From Thecaphora thlaspeos (taxonomy: Eukaryota; Basidiomycota; Ustilaginomycetes; Urocystidales; Glomosporiaceae), in NCBI GenBank assembly GCA_900291925.1, contig UWYS01000013.1, positions 372,001-436,000 of the forward strand: a stretch of 64,000 nt of DNA. The letters are read 5' to 3'. Made by a program: the position numbers and the translations under genes. Position 1 is the stretch's first letter. Every line of letters begins with the position of its first letter. Of this stretch, positions 8,730 through 18,289 are shown one piece after another. Below the pieces are notes generated by a model. It was not told the origin of the DNA and searched no databases. It saw nothing but the letters and a program-made list of their open reading frames with translations.

Positions 8730-10597
8730 ATGCACCCACCACAACTTGCGACGCCACACATCATCGACCAAGCTCGATCAGGCCCCAGCCGTCAGGGAGC
8801 ATCCACTTTCACCACCGACGGTCGCAAGTCGGCGTGGGAGGCGAGTCAGCATGTGCGACGAGAGAGTCGACACATCTTCCACAGGTTGGCTAGCGTGTAC
8901 GAGGTGAGCATATCATACGGTGACGCAATGAGGGGCAGGCAGGAAGGGGAAGATGGACTGACAGCGCAAGCATCTACACGTCTGCCGTCGCTAGGACTCG
9001 AGGTTCGTCGAGCGAGTGGCTGCTATGTATCCTAGTCTGCCTCTGACTGGTGAGTGCTTAACCGTGGCTCCACCTCTCTCTACTACTCGTCTGCGCTTCC
9101 ACTGATCCTTCACCTTGCTTCCCTAACATAGCCAATCTCCGATGCGGAGCTTGGTATACCCCTCCGTGCATCACCTCTCTCGTCTCCTACTTCAAGTCCA
9201 CCGACGGACACATGCACCAATGGTCCTTCTCCCTGAAACGACCTAACCTCCACCTCCTCCCCTCTCTCCTGATCCATCGAGGCTGCATAATCGTCGACTC
9301 CACCACGCGCGGTAAGAGTATGCCCGACGCTCTCTCCAAGACCGTTCCGATATGGTGTTCCGTCCTCAACGCAGCTTCGCTCCGTCGACATGGTGGTAGT
9401 TGGGGAGAAGGTGAATGGACAGATGTCGAGATGTACGACGCCATGGTGGGCGACAGTGAGAGGGAACAGATCAAAGAGAGGGTACAAGCGTGGGTCGAAG
9501 CGTTGTTGCGTTCCGATCTGGAAGTTCCCAAGCTGAACAGACCTCTGCGGCCCGTCTTTGTGACGAGGGAAACCGAGTTGCCTATCCCGACGCTGGACTT
9601 GGACATGCACGCAGAGCAGCGGTATACGCCAATCATCTTGGTATCAGCATCGAAGAGCATAAAGGACTCTACACGCCTCTGCGAGCCATCTCACGGCAAA
9701 GAAAGCCAAGAGAGGATCTACGTTCAAGGAGCAGGCGACGATCACGAGAATTGGGCGTTGGGTCTGACGCCCAACCTCTTTTGGAGCAACAGAGAGTCGC
9801 TCTTGGCTGCAAACAAGGAGGAGTTGCCTGGTCTCGTTAGGAATCTCGTGGAGAGCGGAAGTGGGAAGGAGGAGTGGTTCGAACCGCAAAGACGGATGTC
9901 GACTTCCGATGAAGGAATCATGGGCGGGACGGACAAGCAGGTAGGGAAGGGCGGACCGCACGAGATCGGCGAGATGGGGATCTTCCTTTCCGTATACAGA
10001 GGTGAGGAGGTGGAAGAGAGAGACGAAAGAGGGAGGGAGGGCAACTTTGGACTGATAATCTACTGCTCGGCGATGGATGGAACTCGGACCGTCGTCGAGT
10101 CGCAAGGAGCGTCCACCAAAGATGGCGAGGAGAAGAACGATCGAGGTCCCACGATCGTTCACCTCGACCTTCGACCGGGCAAACGAGGAGCATCAGGCCT
10201 CATCTCGCGCGCCTCTCTGTTGCTCGTACGTTCCTGTTGCCATCCTTGATACCCTCATCTCGCTGTTCCCCTACTCACACCGTCTCCCCCCAACGCCTTG
10301 CAGCGATCGGCCCTCTCAAGTCTCTCCGCCTCACATCGGGTCCTGCTCAAGGGAACAAGCTACGACCACGTCTCTTCCGCCGCCATTCTCCTCCTCTCGC
10401 TCTTCTACCACGACGATACCCGTCTTTTCCTCTCTTCCGCCGACGCCAGGGCGGATCAAGCGGGCAGAGTGGACAAAGAGACGACGCGAAAGAGGTTGCA
10501 ATGGATCGTCACCACTCTACCCTACGCTGCGCCGAGTCGGACCTATATGCTTCGGATCAACGACTGTCTCATCGGGGCGAGATACCGCAAGCAGTAG
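8730..10597 (+). CDS. RIT1: Initiator tRNA A64 2'-O-ribosylphosphate transferase
   Basis: Spliced from four exons: 8730-8903, 8995-9049, 9132-10225 and 10304-10597, giving 538 residues (yeast Rit1 is 513). The enzyme adds a ribosyl phosphate to A64 of initiator tRNA-Met, barring it from elongation; it occurs in fungi and plants. Recognition comes from ANLRCGAWYTPP and YFKSTDGH at the exon 2/3 boundary, GCIIVDSTTRGKSMPDAL, DHENWALGLTPNLFW, and a C-terminal PSRTYMLRINDCLIG segment like the family end. All introns keep frame: 8904-8994 (GTGAGC...TAG), 9050-9131 (GTGAGT...TAG) and 10226-10303 (GTACGT...CAG). The C-terminal phosphatase-like P-loop region reads LLKGTSYDHVSSA and lacks an obvious Cys/Arg pair. 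The first exon start is the least certain point. The gene converges with the LSB5-like gene 158 bp away. Confidence 0.88.
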
Positions 10598-10755
10598 CGA
10601 ACAGGGGACAGGAAGCAATGGTAAACCAAAGTGGTATTGCACGACGAAGGGAGCGGAAACAGTATTAGGAAAGACAGGGGACTGAAGGGAACGATACCAA
10701 CTCGGAACGTGGAAGAGAACGACAACAGCAGATGGGGCGAAGCAGCAAACCATGC

Positions 10756-13021
10756 TTAGACGGCAGCCCACTCTCTCCTAGGCTGGTTCGATGGTCTCAG
10801 GATGGCCGCCGGCCCCGCATTGGCACCGGCAAATGGATCGGCAAACGGATCCTCGTCGTCCACGTCGTCGTCGTCGTTGTCGCCCTCGTTCCAGCTGAAA
10901 CCGGGTCCGATCCTGGGTCGGTGGCCCTGCGTCGTCCGCAGCCATTCTTCCTCCTCGCTGTCGTTGAGGTTGGTCCACGACGCTCCGTCCGGACGCGTCG
11001 ACTTGCCTAGGCTTCCGCTCGCCCCGCCGCTGGCCATGGCGGAGCGCTGGTGGTTGTGCGTCTCTTCGTCGCTCTCCTTGGACTCATCGTAGTCGCTGTA
11101 GTCCGACAGCGCCCCACCGCGGTGGTGGAATCCTGAATCGGCGCTCTCGGACGCCGTCAGCCCGCCCCTGTGCGGTCGGGCCGGGGCGGGCTGGTCGTCG
11201 TCAAAGTTGAGGTCCATCAAGTCTCCCACTGCTCCGGCGCCGGTGGCAGTGTTGCTGCTCTGCAAGCCGCCGCCGCTGCTGCCATTCCCCATGTCGAAGC
11301 TCCAGATGCTGCCAACGCGGGTATTATGCAGCTCGATTTGGCCGCGCTGTCGGTCCTGCAGCTTCTCCAGCTCGCCCTCCGGTGCATTGAGCCGGGCCGC
11401 AGCGATGCGCTTGCGGACCAGCTCGATCTCGGCGTCATCGGCCTCGAGCTTGGCGGCGTGCCTCTTTTCGGCTGTACCGCTGCCCGAGATGGCCGCGAGG
11501 GGCTCGTCGTCGTCGCTGTCGAGCTCGACGGGCTTCGAGAGCTGCAATATCGGGACGTCGCGGCAGATGAAGAGGCAGGTCCGGACTTCACTGTCAGACA
11601 ACAAGGGCATCAGGATAGGATCGGGCGCGGCGTAATACTCACGCGGTCGTAGAGCTGGAGCGCGAGAATGATCTGGTCGTTGGTTGAGATGAGGCTACCG
11701 ATAAACTCTTCGTCCTTGACGTACTGGATGTAGCGGACAATCTTCTTGCGCTCCGTCTTGACCTTGCCGAGGTAGTCCTGGACGCGGGCGTTTTCGGTGA
11801 CGCTCTCCTTTTCGCGGTTGACGTGCTGGAGGGCGTTTACGAGGGCGGTGGCCGACGTCTGCGATGCGGCGAGGGCCGAGAGGATCTGGGGCTTCTCCTG
11901 CTGGAAGTTAAAGGCGGGCTTCTTTACGCCCTTGTCGCTTTTTCTCCTCTTCTCCAGCTCCTTTTCCTCGAGCTTCTGGAGGCGCTCGGCGGCCTTGCGG
12001 TCGCTGCGGATTTGGAGCTCGCGACGCGCCTCTTCCTCGCGTTTGCGGTAGGCTTCGGCGGCCTCGCTCTTCTTCTGAGCGTCCGACTTCTTGCCGCCTC
12101 CGCAGGCGGCGTAGAGGCCAGCGACCGACTTCATCGACGGGTCGTCCTTGAACTGCTGGTACCACGAGTGGAGCACGCGCATCAGGAGGCGTCGGACCGA
12201 GGCGTCGACCAGCTCGTCCTGCGACATGAGCTTGAGGCGCTCCACTAGCTGGTCATTGGCAAACGTCGCTGCAGGCGGGTGGGCAAAGGGCGGACACAGG
12301 AAGCGCAAGGGGTCAGCAAGCAACGCCGAGCCGGAATCGTACGAGCAAGGCGGTGAAATGGTCCGGACGCGCGCGTACTTACACTGGAAGCGCTTGTTGC
12401 AGTTCTCGACGAGATATCGCAAGATCTGGTAGGGTGAAAGGTGCAGCTCACCGGGGTTCAGCAGCGTTTCTATCGGAGCGGCAAAAAGTCGCCGCTACCC
12501 GCCACCACCAACTCACGATGAGGGCTCGCTTCTGCCCGTGTACATTTGAGTATTTCAACTTCTTGCGGATGGCCCGGCTGGCCTCGGTAGGGCCGGTCGT
12601 CTGCAGGTTAATGGCCTCGACCAGCTCGGGGATGCTAGGCAGTAGACCGGGAGAAGAGACGGAGTGCAAGTAGGGCGCATGACTCAGCACAGCCTCACGC
12701 CGTAGTCACACCTTTCTCTCTCATATCTGCCGATGCAGCTCCTGACGGAAAGGGCCCGCTCTACTCACCCGTCGAGGTCTTCTTCGGCGTACTTCTGGGT
12801 GCAGAGCCTATCGATCCAGTCGGTGACGGCGGAAAAGGGCTTCTTGCCCTGGTAGAAGCCTTGGGCCTGTCCTGCCAGTTCCTTTTGCGTCAAATGTCGC
12901 AAGCGTGGTCGACGGCCGTTGACAAGTAGTGTAGCGCAGTCGGTTCATCCGAAAGATCAGTCTGCGTCCAGCTCGCTCAAGAGGCTAACTGATCCGGGTG
13001 GAAGACACTTACGCGCATCAT
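10756..13021 (-). CDS. LSB5-like VHS/GAT domain adaptor (endocytosis, actin)
   Basis: Proposed exons on the minus strand: 13021-13013 (MMR), 12881-12769, 12634-12517, 12469-12383, 12268-11643, 11541-10756, about 580 residues. The N-terminal VHS domain is visible as FSAVTDWIDRLC, IPELVEAINLQTTGP, VHGQKRAL, QILRYLVENCNKRFQ and FANDQLVERL. A charged Lys/Glu-rich linker and a GAT-like helical region (IRYIQYVKDEEFIGSL, NDQIILALQLYDR) follow. The C-terminus is acidic and holds DPFADPFA, a motif common in fungal LSB5 proteins. Yeast Lsb5 binds Las17, ubiquitin and Arf3 at cortical patches. One problem: the junction of the third and fourth exons is out of frame with the obvious GTGAGT donor, so the model is short of a whole number of codons. 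The first exon (nine bases) is also tentative. Confidence 0.75.
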
Positions 13022-13663
13022 CTTTGGCCAAGTTCTGCTGCTGTGGGCGCCCGAGGCAGGCGAGAAGAGGAGTGGTGGTGGTGGTGGTGGACCAGACGAT
13101 TACCTGTAGGTAGAGTGTAGTGTTGCAGAAGGGCAAGCAGGTCCTCGATCAGTCTCGATCTAAGGGTAGGGTTCGGCTGCAGGTTGTCCCTCCGCCCATC
13201 GGGTGCAGCAGAACGGTCGCCCAGTTGCCCGTTGATCGCCGATTTCCTGCCCCTCGTGCCTCTCCCTCTTCACACGGCTGGCCCGAGCTCCCGGAACCTT
13301 GCGCCCGCTAATTTGTGTGGAGGCAGAGAGACGGCCGAGTGAGCTGGCTTCCTTCGCATTGGCCTCTGAAAGGCGTGCAGGACCGCCGTGCCAGCCAAAA
13401 TGAGCTCTGGAACCCAATCTTAATTTTAATCCTCTCCGAGCCACGCTCGCACTTCACCACGCCACCACCTGCGCCACTAAGGCCTCAGAGATGATGGCCA
13501 CACCCTGAACGCGAACTCTGATCTTACCCCAGCGCGCGAGTCTCCAATCTCTACACTACTGGCCCTCTACACGCTCACACTCGCCTTACTCTCCTGTCGC
13601 CGCCACTACCATACCGCGACCCCTCCGCTTCTCCGCGTGTCGGCCAACCGCCGCTCGTCAGCC
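13022..13663. other. Divergent promoter region between LSB5-like gene and bZIP gene
   Basis: A 642-bp region between two divergently transcribed genes. It contains a (GTG)n microsatellite at about 13070-13090 and a pyrimidine-rich leader before 13664. A frame open from 13637 starts with GTG and is only the 5' extension of the bZIP gene. Confidence 0.5.
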
Positions 13664-16129
13664 ATGCCGCCTGCCCATCGAGGCCCCACCGGAGCGCCCA
13701 CCGCCATCGCCAGCGGCTTCAACGCCGCGATGGCCCTGGGTCCACAGCCAAAGATAGTCGGGAGCTCTATTCCGAACTCCTCGTACGCCGACGTGCTCAG
13801 CGATGACGAGGACGAGGACGACAACGACGACGACAGCCACGGCTCGCCCGCTGCTACCAGCCATGGCAAGGGAAAGGGCAAGGCGTCGACTACCAGCGCC
13901 AAGAAGGGCACCGCCGGCGCACGCGGACGAGCCGCCACCACCCTCGAGCACCGAAAGGAGCAGAACCGCGCAGCGCAGCGCGAGTTCCGTCAGCGCAAGC
14001 AACAGTATATCCGCGCCCTCGAAGCTCGCGTAGAGCTCCTTTCGTCCGAACACGACACCCAGGTAGACCGGCTCAGGTTTGCGCTTCGCCAGCTCCTGGC
14101 CGAGAACAACACCCTCCGCGCCATCGTTGCGTCACTTGCTTCGTTCATTGGCAAGGGGGCCATTGACGGATGCATGGCAGAGGCTGGTCTCACCCGCGAG
14201 GAGCTCGAGGACGCCATGCACAACTGCAGTGAAAAGACAATGACGGAGGCGTGGCAGAATTGGCCGGGCGCAAAGGAGTGCGAGGCGCTCATGCAAATCC
14301 GCATGGACAGCAACATCCCAATAGACGGTCTTCCCGAAAGCAAACTTCCCTGGGGATGCTCGACCTCCGGCCGACAAAAGCAGACGTCTCAGCCGGCGCT
14401 TCCCGACGCGCCGGAGGGGGTAGGGCAGAGCAGAAGCGCAAACAACGACCCGCAGCAGCAGCAGGACGTTGCTAGCGGGGAGGTCAAGGCGCCCGCGGCG
14501 AGCGACACAAGGAAGCGGAAGAAAGGCGCTGACAACCAAGACGAGACCACCCCAACAACTCGCCGCAAGGGCAGCGGACAGGCCATTGCTACGGCGACTC
14601 AGTTGAACGATATTGGCGCTGGAGCCGTTGACGGGCAGCAAACGAACCGGAGGCCTCAGCAGCAGCAACAACATCGACAACAACAACCACAAGAGCAGTC
14701 GACCGCCTCGTCTACGAACGTCATGGGCCCCTCTGCTGTCCGGGACAGTCCTGCGAGGCGCTCGACGGAGGCTTCTCCTGGCGCCGCACCAACGCCGAAC
14801 ACGGCCGCCTTTACCACGTCGGCACAGAAAGATGCATTCCTGAGCAACCGCATCTTCGCGTCGCCTGAAATGTGGCAGCAGCAGCAGCAGCAGATGGAAA
14901 ATCTTTACATGCTGCAGCAACAGTCGCCTACCAATGGCCCCGACGTCACTTTCTTGCAGACATTGTTTGGCGATTTGGACACGCAGAACGGCGTCAACGG
15001 AGTTAGTTACGTTCCCGCCGCCCCAGGCAACCCGTCGATGGACTTTGCCAGCCCATTTGAGCTGATGGGATCATTGCAGATGATGTCGGAAGGTAGCAGC
15101 AACGGTGGCCAAGGCTTCGATGGCGGCTCAATGAAGTTCAGTGCTGCGCACGGCGCGACGCCAACGAGTACCGCAGCGAGCAACACAGTTAAGCAGCAGG
15201 CTGCTCAACTTCCACAGATGACGAGGTCTAACTCGACCACCGATATCGCAAGTCGAAGGGCAGTCGGGCCGGCGCTGACGCTGGCGCAAGGAAACAGCGG
15301 AAGGGGGAATCACCACCAGCAGCAGCAGCAGCACCAGCACCAGCTAACTGCGATCGTAACCAATCTCGACGCGATGTCAAAGCGCATCGTCCGCCTCATG
15401 GCCGCGCTCAATCGGACGCTGCAGAAGCGCGGCTTCATAGAGTTCCTCGACCTGGGGCGGAAATTCGAGCTCCAGCCAGACGACATGCGCTATGTTGAAG
15501 AGCTGGAGCGCGGCAGGCCTTTCCTGATCCTGGCGCACCACGGCTTCGAGGGGGACCTGCAGTCCGACTTCGAGACGCGAGACCCGGACGGACCCGCGCG
15601 ACACAGGGTCCTCACGCGTCGCCAGATTGAACGCATGGAGGAAGCATTCACGCAGCTCATGTATCACTTCCACAACTTGCGCATCAACCCCACCTACCGT
15701 CTGCCAAAAATCCTCCAGCCTTCCCCCATACAGCTGACCCATCCACATGATCACGACATCGATGTGATACCGTGGGCCACCGTCCGCGATGCTCTGATTC
15801 TGTATCCGCAACTCGACGTCGACGAGGTCGTCTTTGAAGCGCTGCGCTCTGCGGAGATCCACGACGGCGACATTCTGATGGAGAACATGTGGGATATTCA
15901 CCGGCCCTTTTTCGTCAAGTTTCCCATGATGGCGCAGGAGAAGCTGCTGCGCATTAGCAACAACTGGAGGACAAAGAGGGGCCAGACACCTATGACGGTC
16001 GATGCCCTGTGGGAGGACCATGAAAAGTTCAAGGTGGCCGAGCAGAAGAAGTGGAAGGAACTCGGCGAGCCGTTCCCGCTCCCCGAGCGTCACTACAGGG
16101 AACCGGGTCTGCCGACGAGGCGAGCGTGA
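13664..16129 (+). CDS. bZIP transcription factor with C-terminal DUF3425
   Basis: A single exon of 821 residues. The basic region EQNRAAQREFRQRKQQYI lies at about residue 95-112 and is followed by a leucine-zipper heptad stretch (ALEARVELLSSEHDTQVDRLRFAL). It is the fungal AP-1/Yap-like type (NxxAQxxFR). The middle is disordered with many poly-Gln runs. The C-terminal 250 residues carry a DUF3425 region (about 670-790: PTYRLPKILQPSPIQL, HDIDVIPWATVRDALI, PFFVKFPMMAQEKLLRISNNW), a fungal module found with bZIP domains. It is a presumed nuclear regulator with unknown targets. I chose the ATG at 13664; the in-frame GTG at 13637 is not a eukaryotic start. An acidic patch (DDEDEDDNDDD) precedes the basic region. 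It converges with ERG8. Confidence 0.88.
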   Translation: MPPAHRGPTGAPTAIASGFNAAMALGPQPKIVGSSIPNSSYADVLSDDEDEDDNDDDSHGSPAATSHGKGKGKASTTSAKKGTAGARGRAATTLEHRKEQNRAAQREFRQRKQQYIRALEARVELLSSEHDTQVDRLRFALRQLLAENNTLRAIVASLASFIGKGAIDGCMAEAGLTREELEDAMHNCSEKTMTEAWQNWPGAKECEALMQIRMDSNIPIDGLPESKLPWGCSTSGRQKQTSQPALPDAPEGVGQSRSANNDPQQQQDVASGEVKAPAASDTRKRKKGADNQDETTPTTRRKGSGQAIATATQLNDIGAGAVDGQQTNRRPQQQQQHRQQQPQEQSTASSTNVMGPSAVRDSPARRSTEASPGAAPTPNTAAFTTSAQKDAFLSNRIFASPEMWQQQQQQMENLYMLQQQSPTNGPDVTFLQTLFGDLDTQNGVNGVSYVPAAPGNPSMDFASPFELMGSLQMMSEGSSNGGQGFDGGSMKFSAAHGATPTSTAASNTVKQQAAQLPQMTRSNSTTDIASRRAVGPALTLAQGNSGRGNHHQQQQQHQHQLTAIVTNLDAMSKRIVRLMAALNRTLQKRGFIEFLDLGRKFELQPDDMRYVEELERGRPFLILAHHGFEGDLQSDFETRDPDGPARHRVLTRRQIERMEEAFTQLMYHFHNLRINPTYRLPKILQPSPIQLTHPHDHDIDVIPWATVRDALILYPQLDVDEVVFEALRSAEIHDGDILMENMWDIHRPFFVKFPMMAQEKLLRISNNWRTKRGQTPMTVDALWEDHEKFKVAEQKKWKELGEPFPLPERHYREPGLPTRRA

Positions 16130-16346
16130 CTAAGGGAGTCAATCGCCGTCTGATTTCCACCTCCGGTACCGCGCTAGCGGGAAGGAGCAGGGACGCAATC
16201 TTAGACCCCTGTTCCCTCGCGCTTCTGGGCCGAGACAACTCTATACAGCTGTAATTGTAACCGCCTGTCGTGCTCCTCTTCCTCTACACTATGAGTGGGT
16301 ATCGCTGAGCTGCGCCTCCAGATTATCTACGTCGCCAGTGCGCGAA

Positions 16347-18289
16347 CTAAGCCGAGGACGGGAGGTCGATCGCCTCCCGCAGGCCCTTGACGCTGGCGAG
16401 GTCTTCAATTCTGAACCCACCCTGCTCGCCGTCCTCTTGGCCTCTCGCTCGTCCCGCCCTACTCAGCAACGGCCCGACATTGAGCCTGACCTCCTCCTTT
16501 GCCTTCTCGGTCGTACCACCCTGCTGATCGTTGTCCTTTTCCTCTTGTTCCTTTTGAACCTTCTGCCAGAATGACTGGATCTCTTCTCTCATGTCTCTCT
16601 CGTTGTTGGGAACGAGGTAGAGGAGGTAGAGGGCATCGTACCCTCCTGCACCGGGTACGCCTCCTCCCAACAGACCGGGGACGGTTTCGGCTACACGGTG
16701 GATCAAACGACCCATTTCGACCGGTTCGACGGGGGTGCCAGAGCGTGTTCCGAGCTCACGCATGCCCGCCCTGATGGCGCGCAGCGTGTTTCGCACCCCG
16801 ATCAGCACGCTCAGGACCGTATACGGTGTCACTTCCACCTCATCCTCCTCGTCTTCGTGGTGGGAGGGCACGGGGAAAGATCGACGAAGCGTATCCCACT
16901 CGGCCATGACCTTTTCGGCGCATTGCGACACGACGCCGTCGTACACCTCCGGATCGGCATCGTGCATCAGCCTGAGGTTGAGGAAATGGTCGGCCAGGGA
17001 GGCGTTGCTCGATGCGAGAACCGAGTAGAGTTGTCCGGCCCACTGCGGTCTGGAGGTGCGCCAGGAGAGGATCTTGCTGACGAGGCTGGGCGTGTTGCTG
17101 CCCGCGTCGACGTCCGCTAGGACCATGTCGAAGCCCGGTGGCAGCGAGAGCGGAGCGGGCGAGGCGAGGCCGGAGGAGGATGAGGCGGAAGAGGAGACGA
17201 GACCTTCGATCGCCGTGGGAAAGGACGAAGTCTGACCTGCTGCAGAGGAAGAGGAGAGAGGCGAAGGGCGCCAGAGCGGATTGAGCGGGTCCAGGACCTC
17301 TCGCAGCGGCTTGGGCGCGACAGGCTTGTCGGTGTTCGATGCTTGATGGTCGTCGTCATCGCCCTCGACGCCGACGCGCAGGCCATCCTCGAGACACTCT
17401 TTGAGCACAGCTGGGTCGAAGCGACGGTACAGCTGGTTCCCCCACACCGCGGCGCTAACGTCGAAGCCCGAACCGACCTTGCCCTGCGCCGCACAGTGTG
17501 CAAGCTGCGCGAGGTTGTGAACGAGCGCAAGGCTCTCTGTCAATAACTGTCCTTCCGTCTTTTCGTCGCGCTCCACAGCCCCGAGATGTGTGAGGAGGCA
17601 ACCGACCAGCGAGGTCGTCATCGCAGCGCTCGATCCCAGACCCGTCTTGTGGGCGTCGCCGATCCGGCAGGTCTGCCTCGCGAACGCCGGGAGGGACTCG
17701 AGAGCAGAGATCGTCGGGGTCTCCGAAGCCAAGAGTGAGAGAGAGTCGCGCTGGCTGTAGAATTCATTGTCGCCTACTACTACGATCTCGATGCCGGATG
17801 AGGAGGAGGAGAGGAGGCTCTGTAGTGCTTGCGAGCCGGTGATTTCGGACGCTAGCCGGAGCGTATATAGAAGCGCGAAGGAAACAAAGGGGTTCCGACC
17901 GGCCTTGTCATACGATACTCTGTGACAGATAGGTGGGATCAGAATCAGTCTTCCAGCTTCATTCATTGTGAATGGCGGCGTGCAGGTCGAAGGATCGCTC
18001 ACCTCGTCTGCTCCAGCTTCCACCCTCCTACACTATCCAGGCTAGCCCTGTATTCCCAGAGAGCATCGACAAACTGCGGCGATCGCACCGTGATGCTGTA
18101 CTTTCCTCCTGCCTGCCTCTTGGTTCCAGCGTCGGCCGAAGTGTGGCTGGAGCTTGCGTGACTGTAGAAGCGCGAGTCGGTCGAGATGACGAGGCCGGGG
18201 TAGGCCGGGTCGAGGACGAGATAGCCTCCTGCGATGAGGACCTTGCCCGGCGCGGATGCTACGGTGGTGCGAAGGTCTTGTCCTGGCAT
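16347..18289 (-). CDS. ERG8: Phosphomevalonate kinase
   Basis: Two exons, 18289-18003 and 17919-16347, give 619 residues. The enzyme converts phosphomevalonate to diphosphomevalonate in the cytosolic mevalonate/ergosterol pathway. It is a GHMP kinase: the N-terminus has [16 protein letters not shown], and the ATP-binding loop [16 protein letters not shown] lies near residue 185-200. The C-terminal [14 protein letters not shown] is the family's glycine-rich end motif. The 83-nt intron (17920-18002, GTGAGC...CAG) follows GGWKLEQTR and rejoins as [16 protein letters not shown], a conserved junction. An internal ATG would fuse intron sequence to exon 2 and is wrong. The protein is longer than yeast Erg8 (451) because of Ser-rich and acidic insertions. 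The 3' end faces the bZIP gene 217 bp away. Confidence 0.93.
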
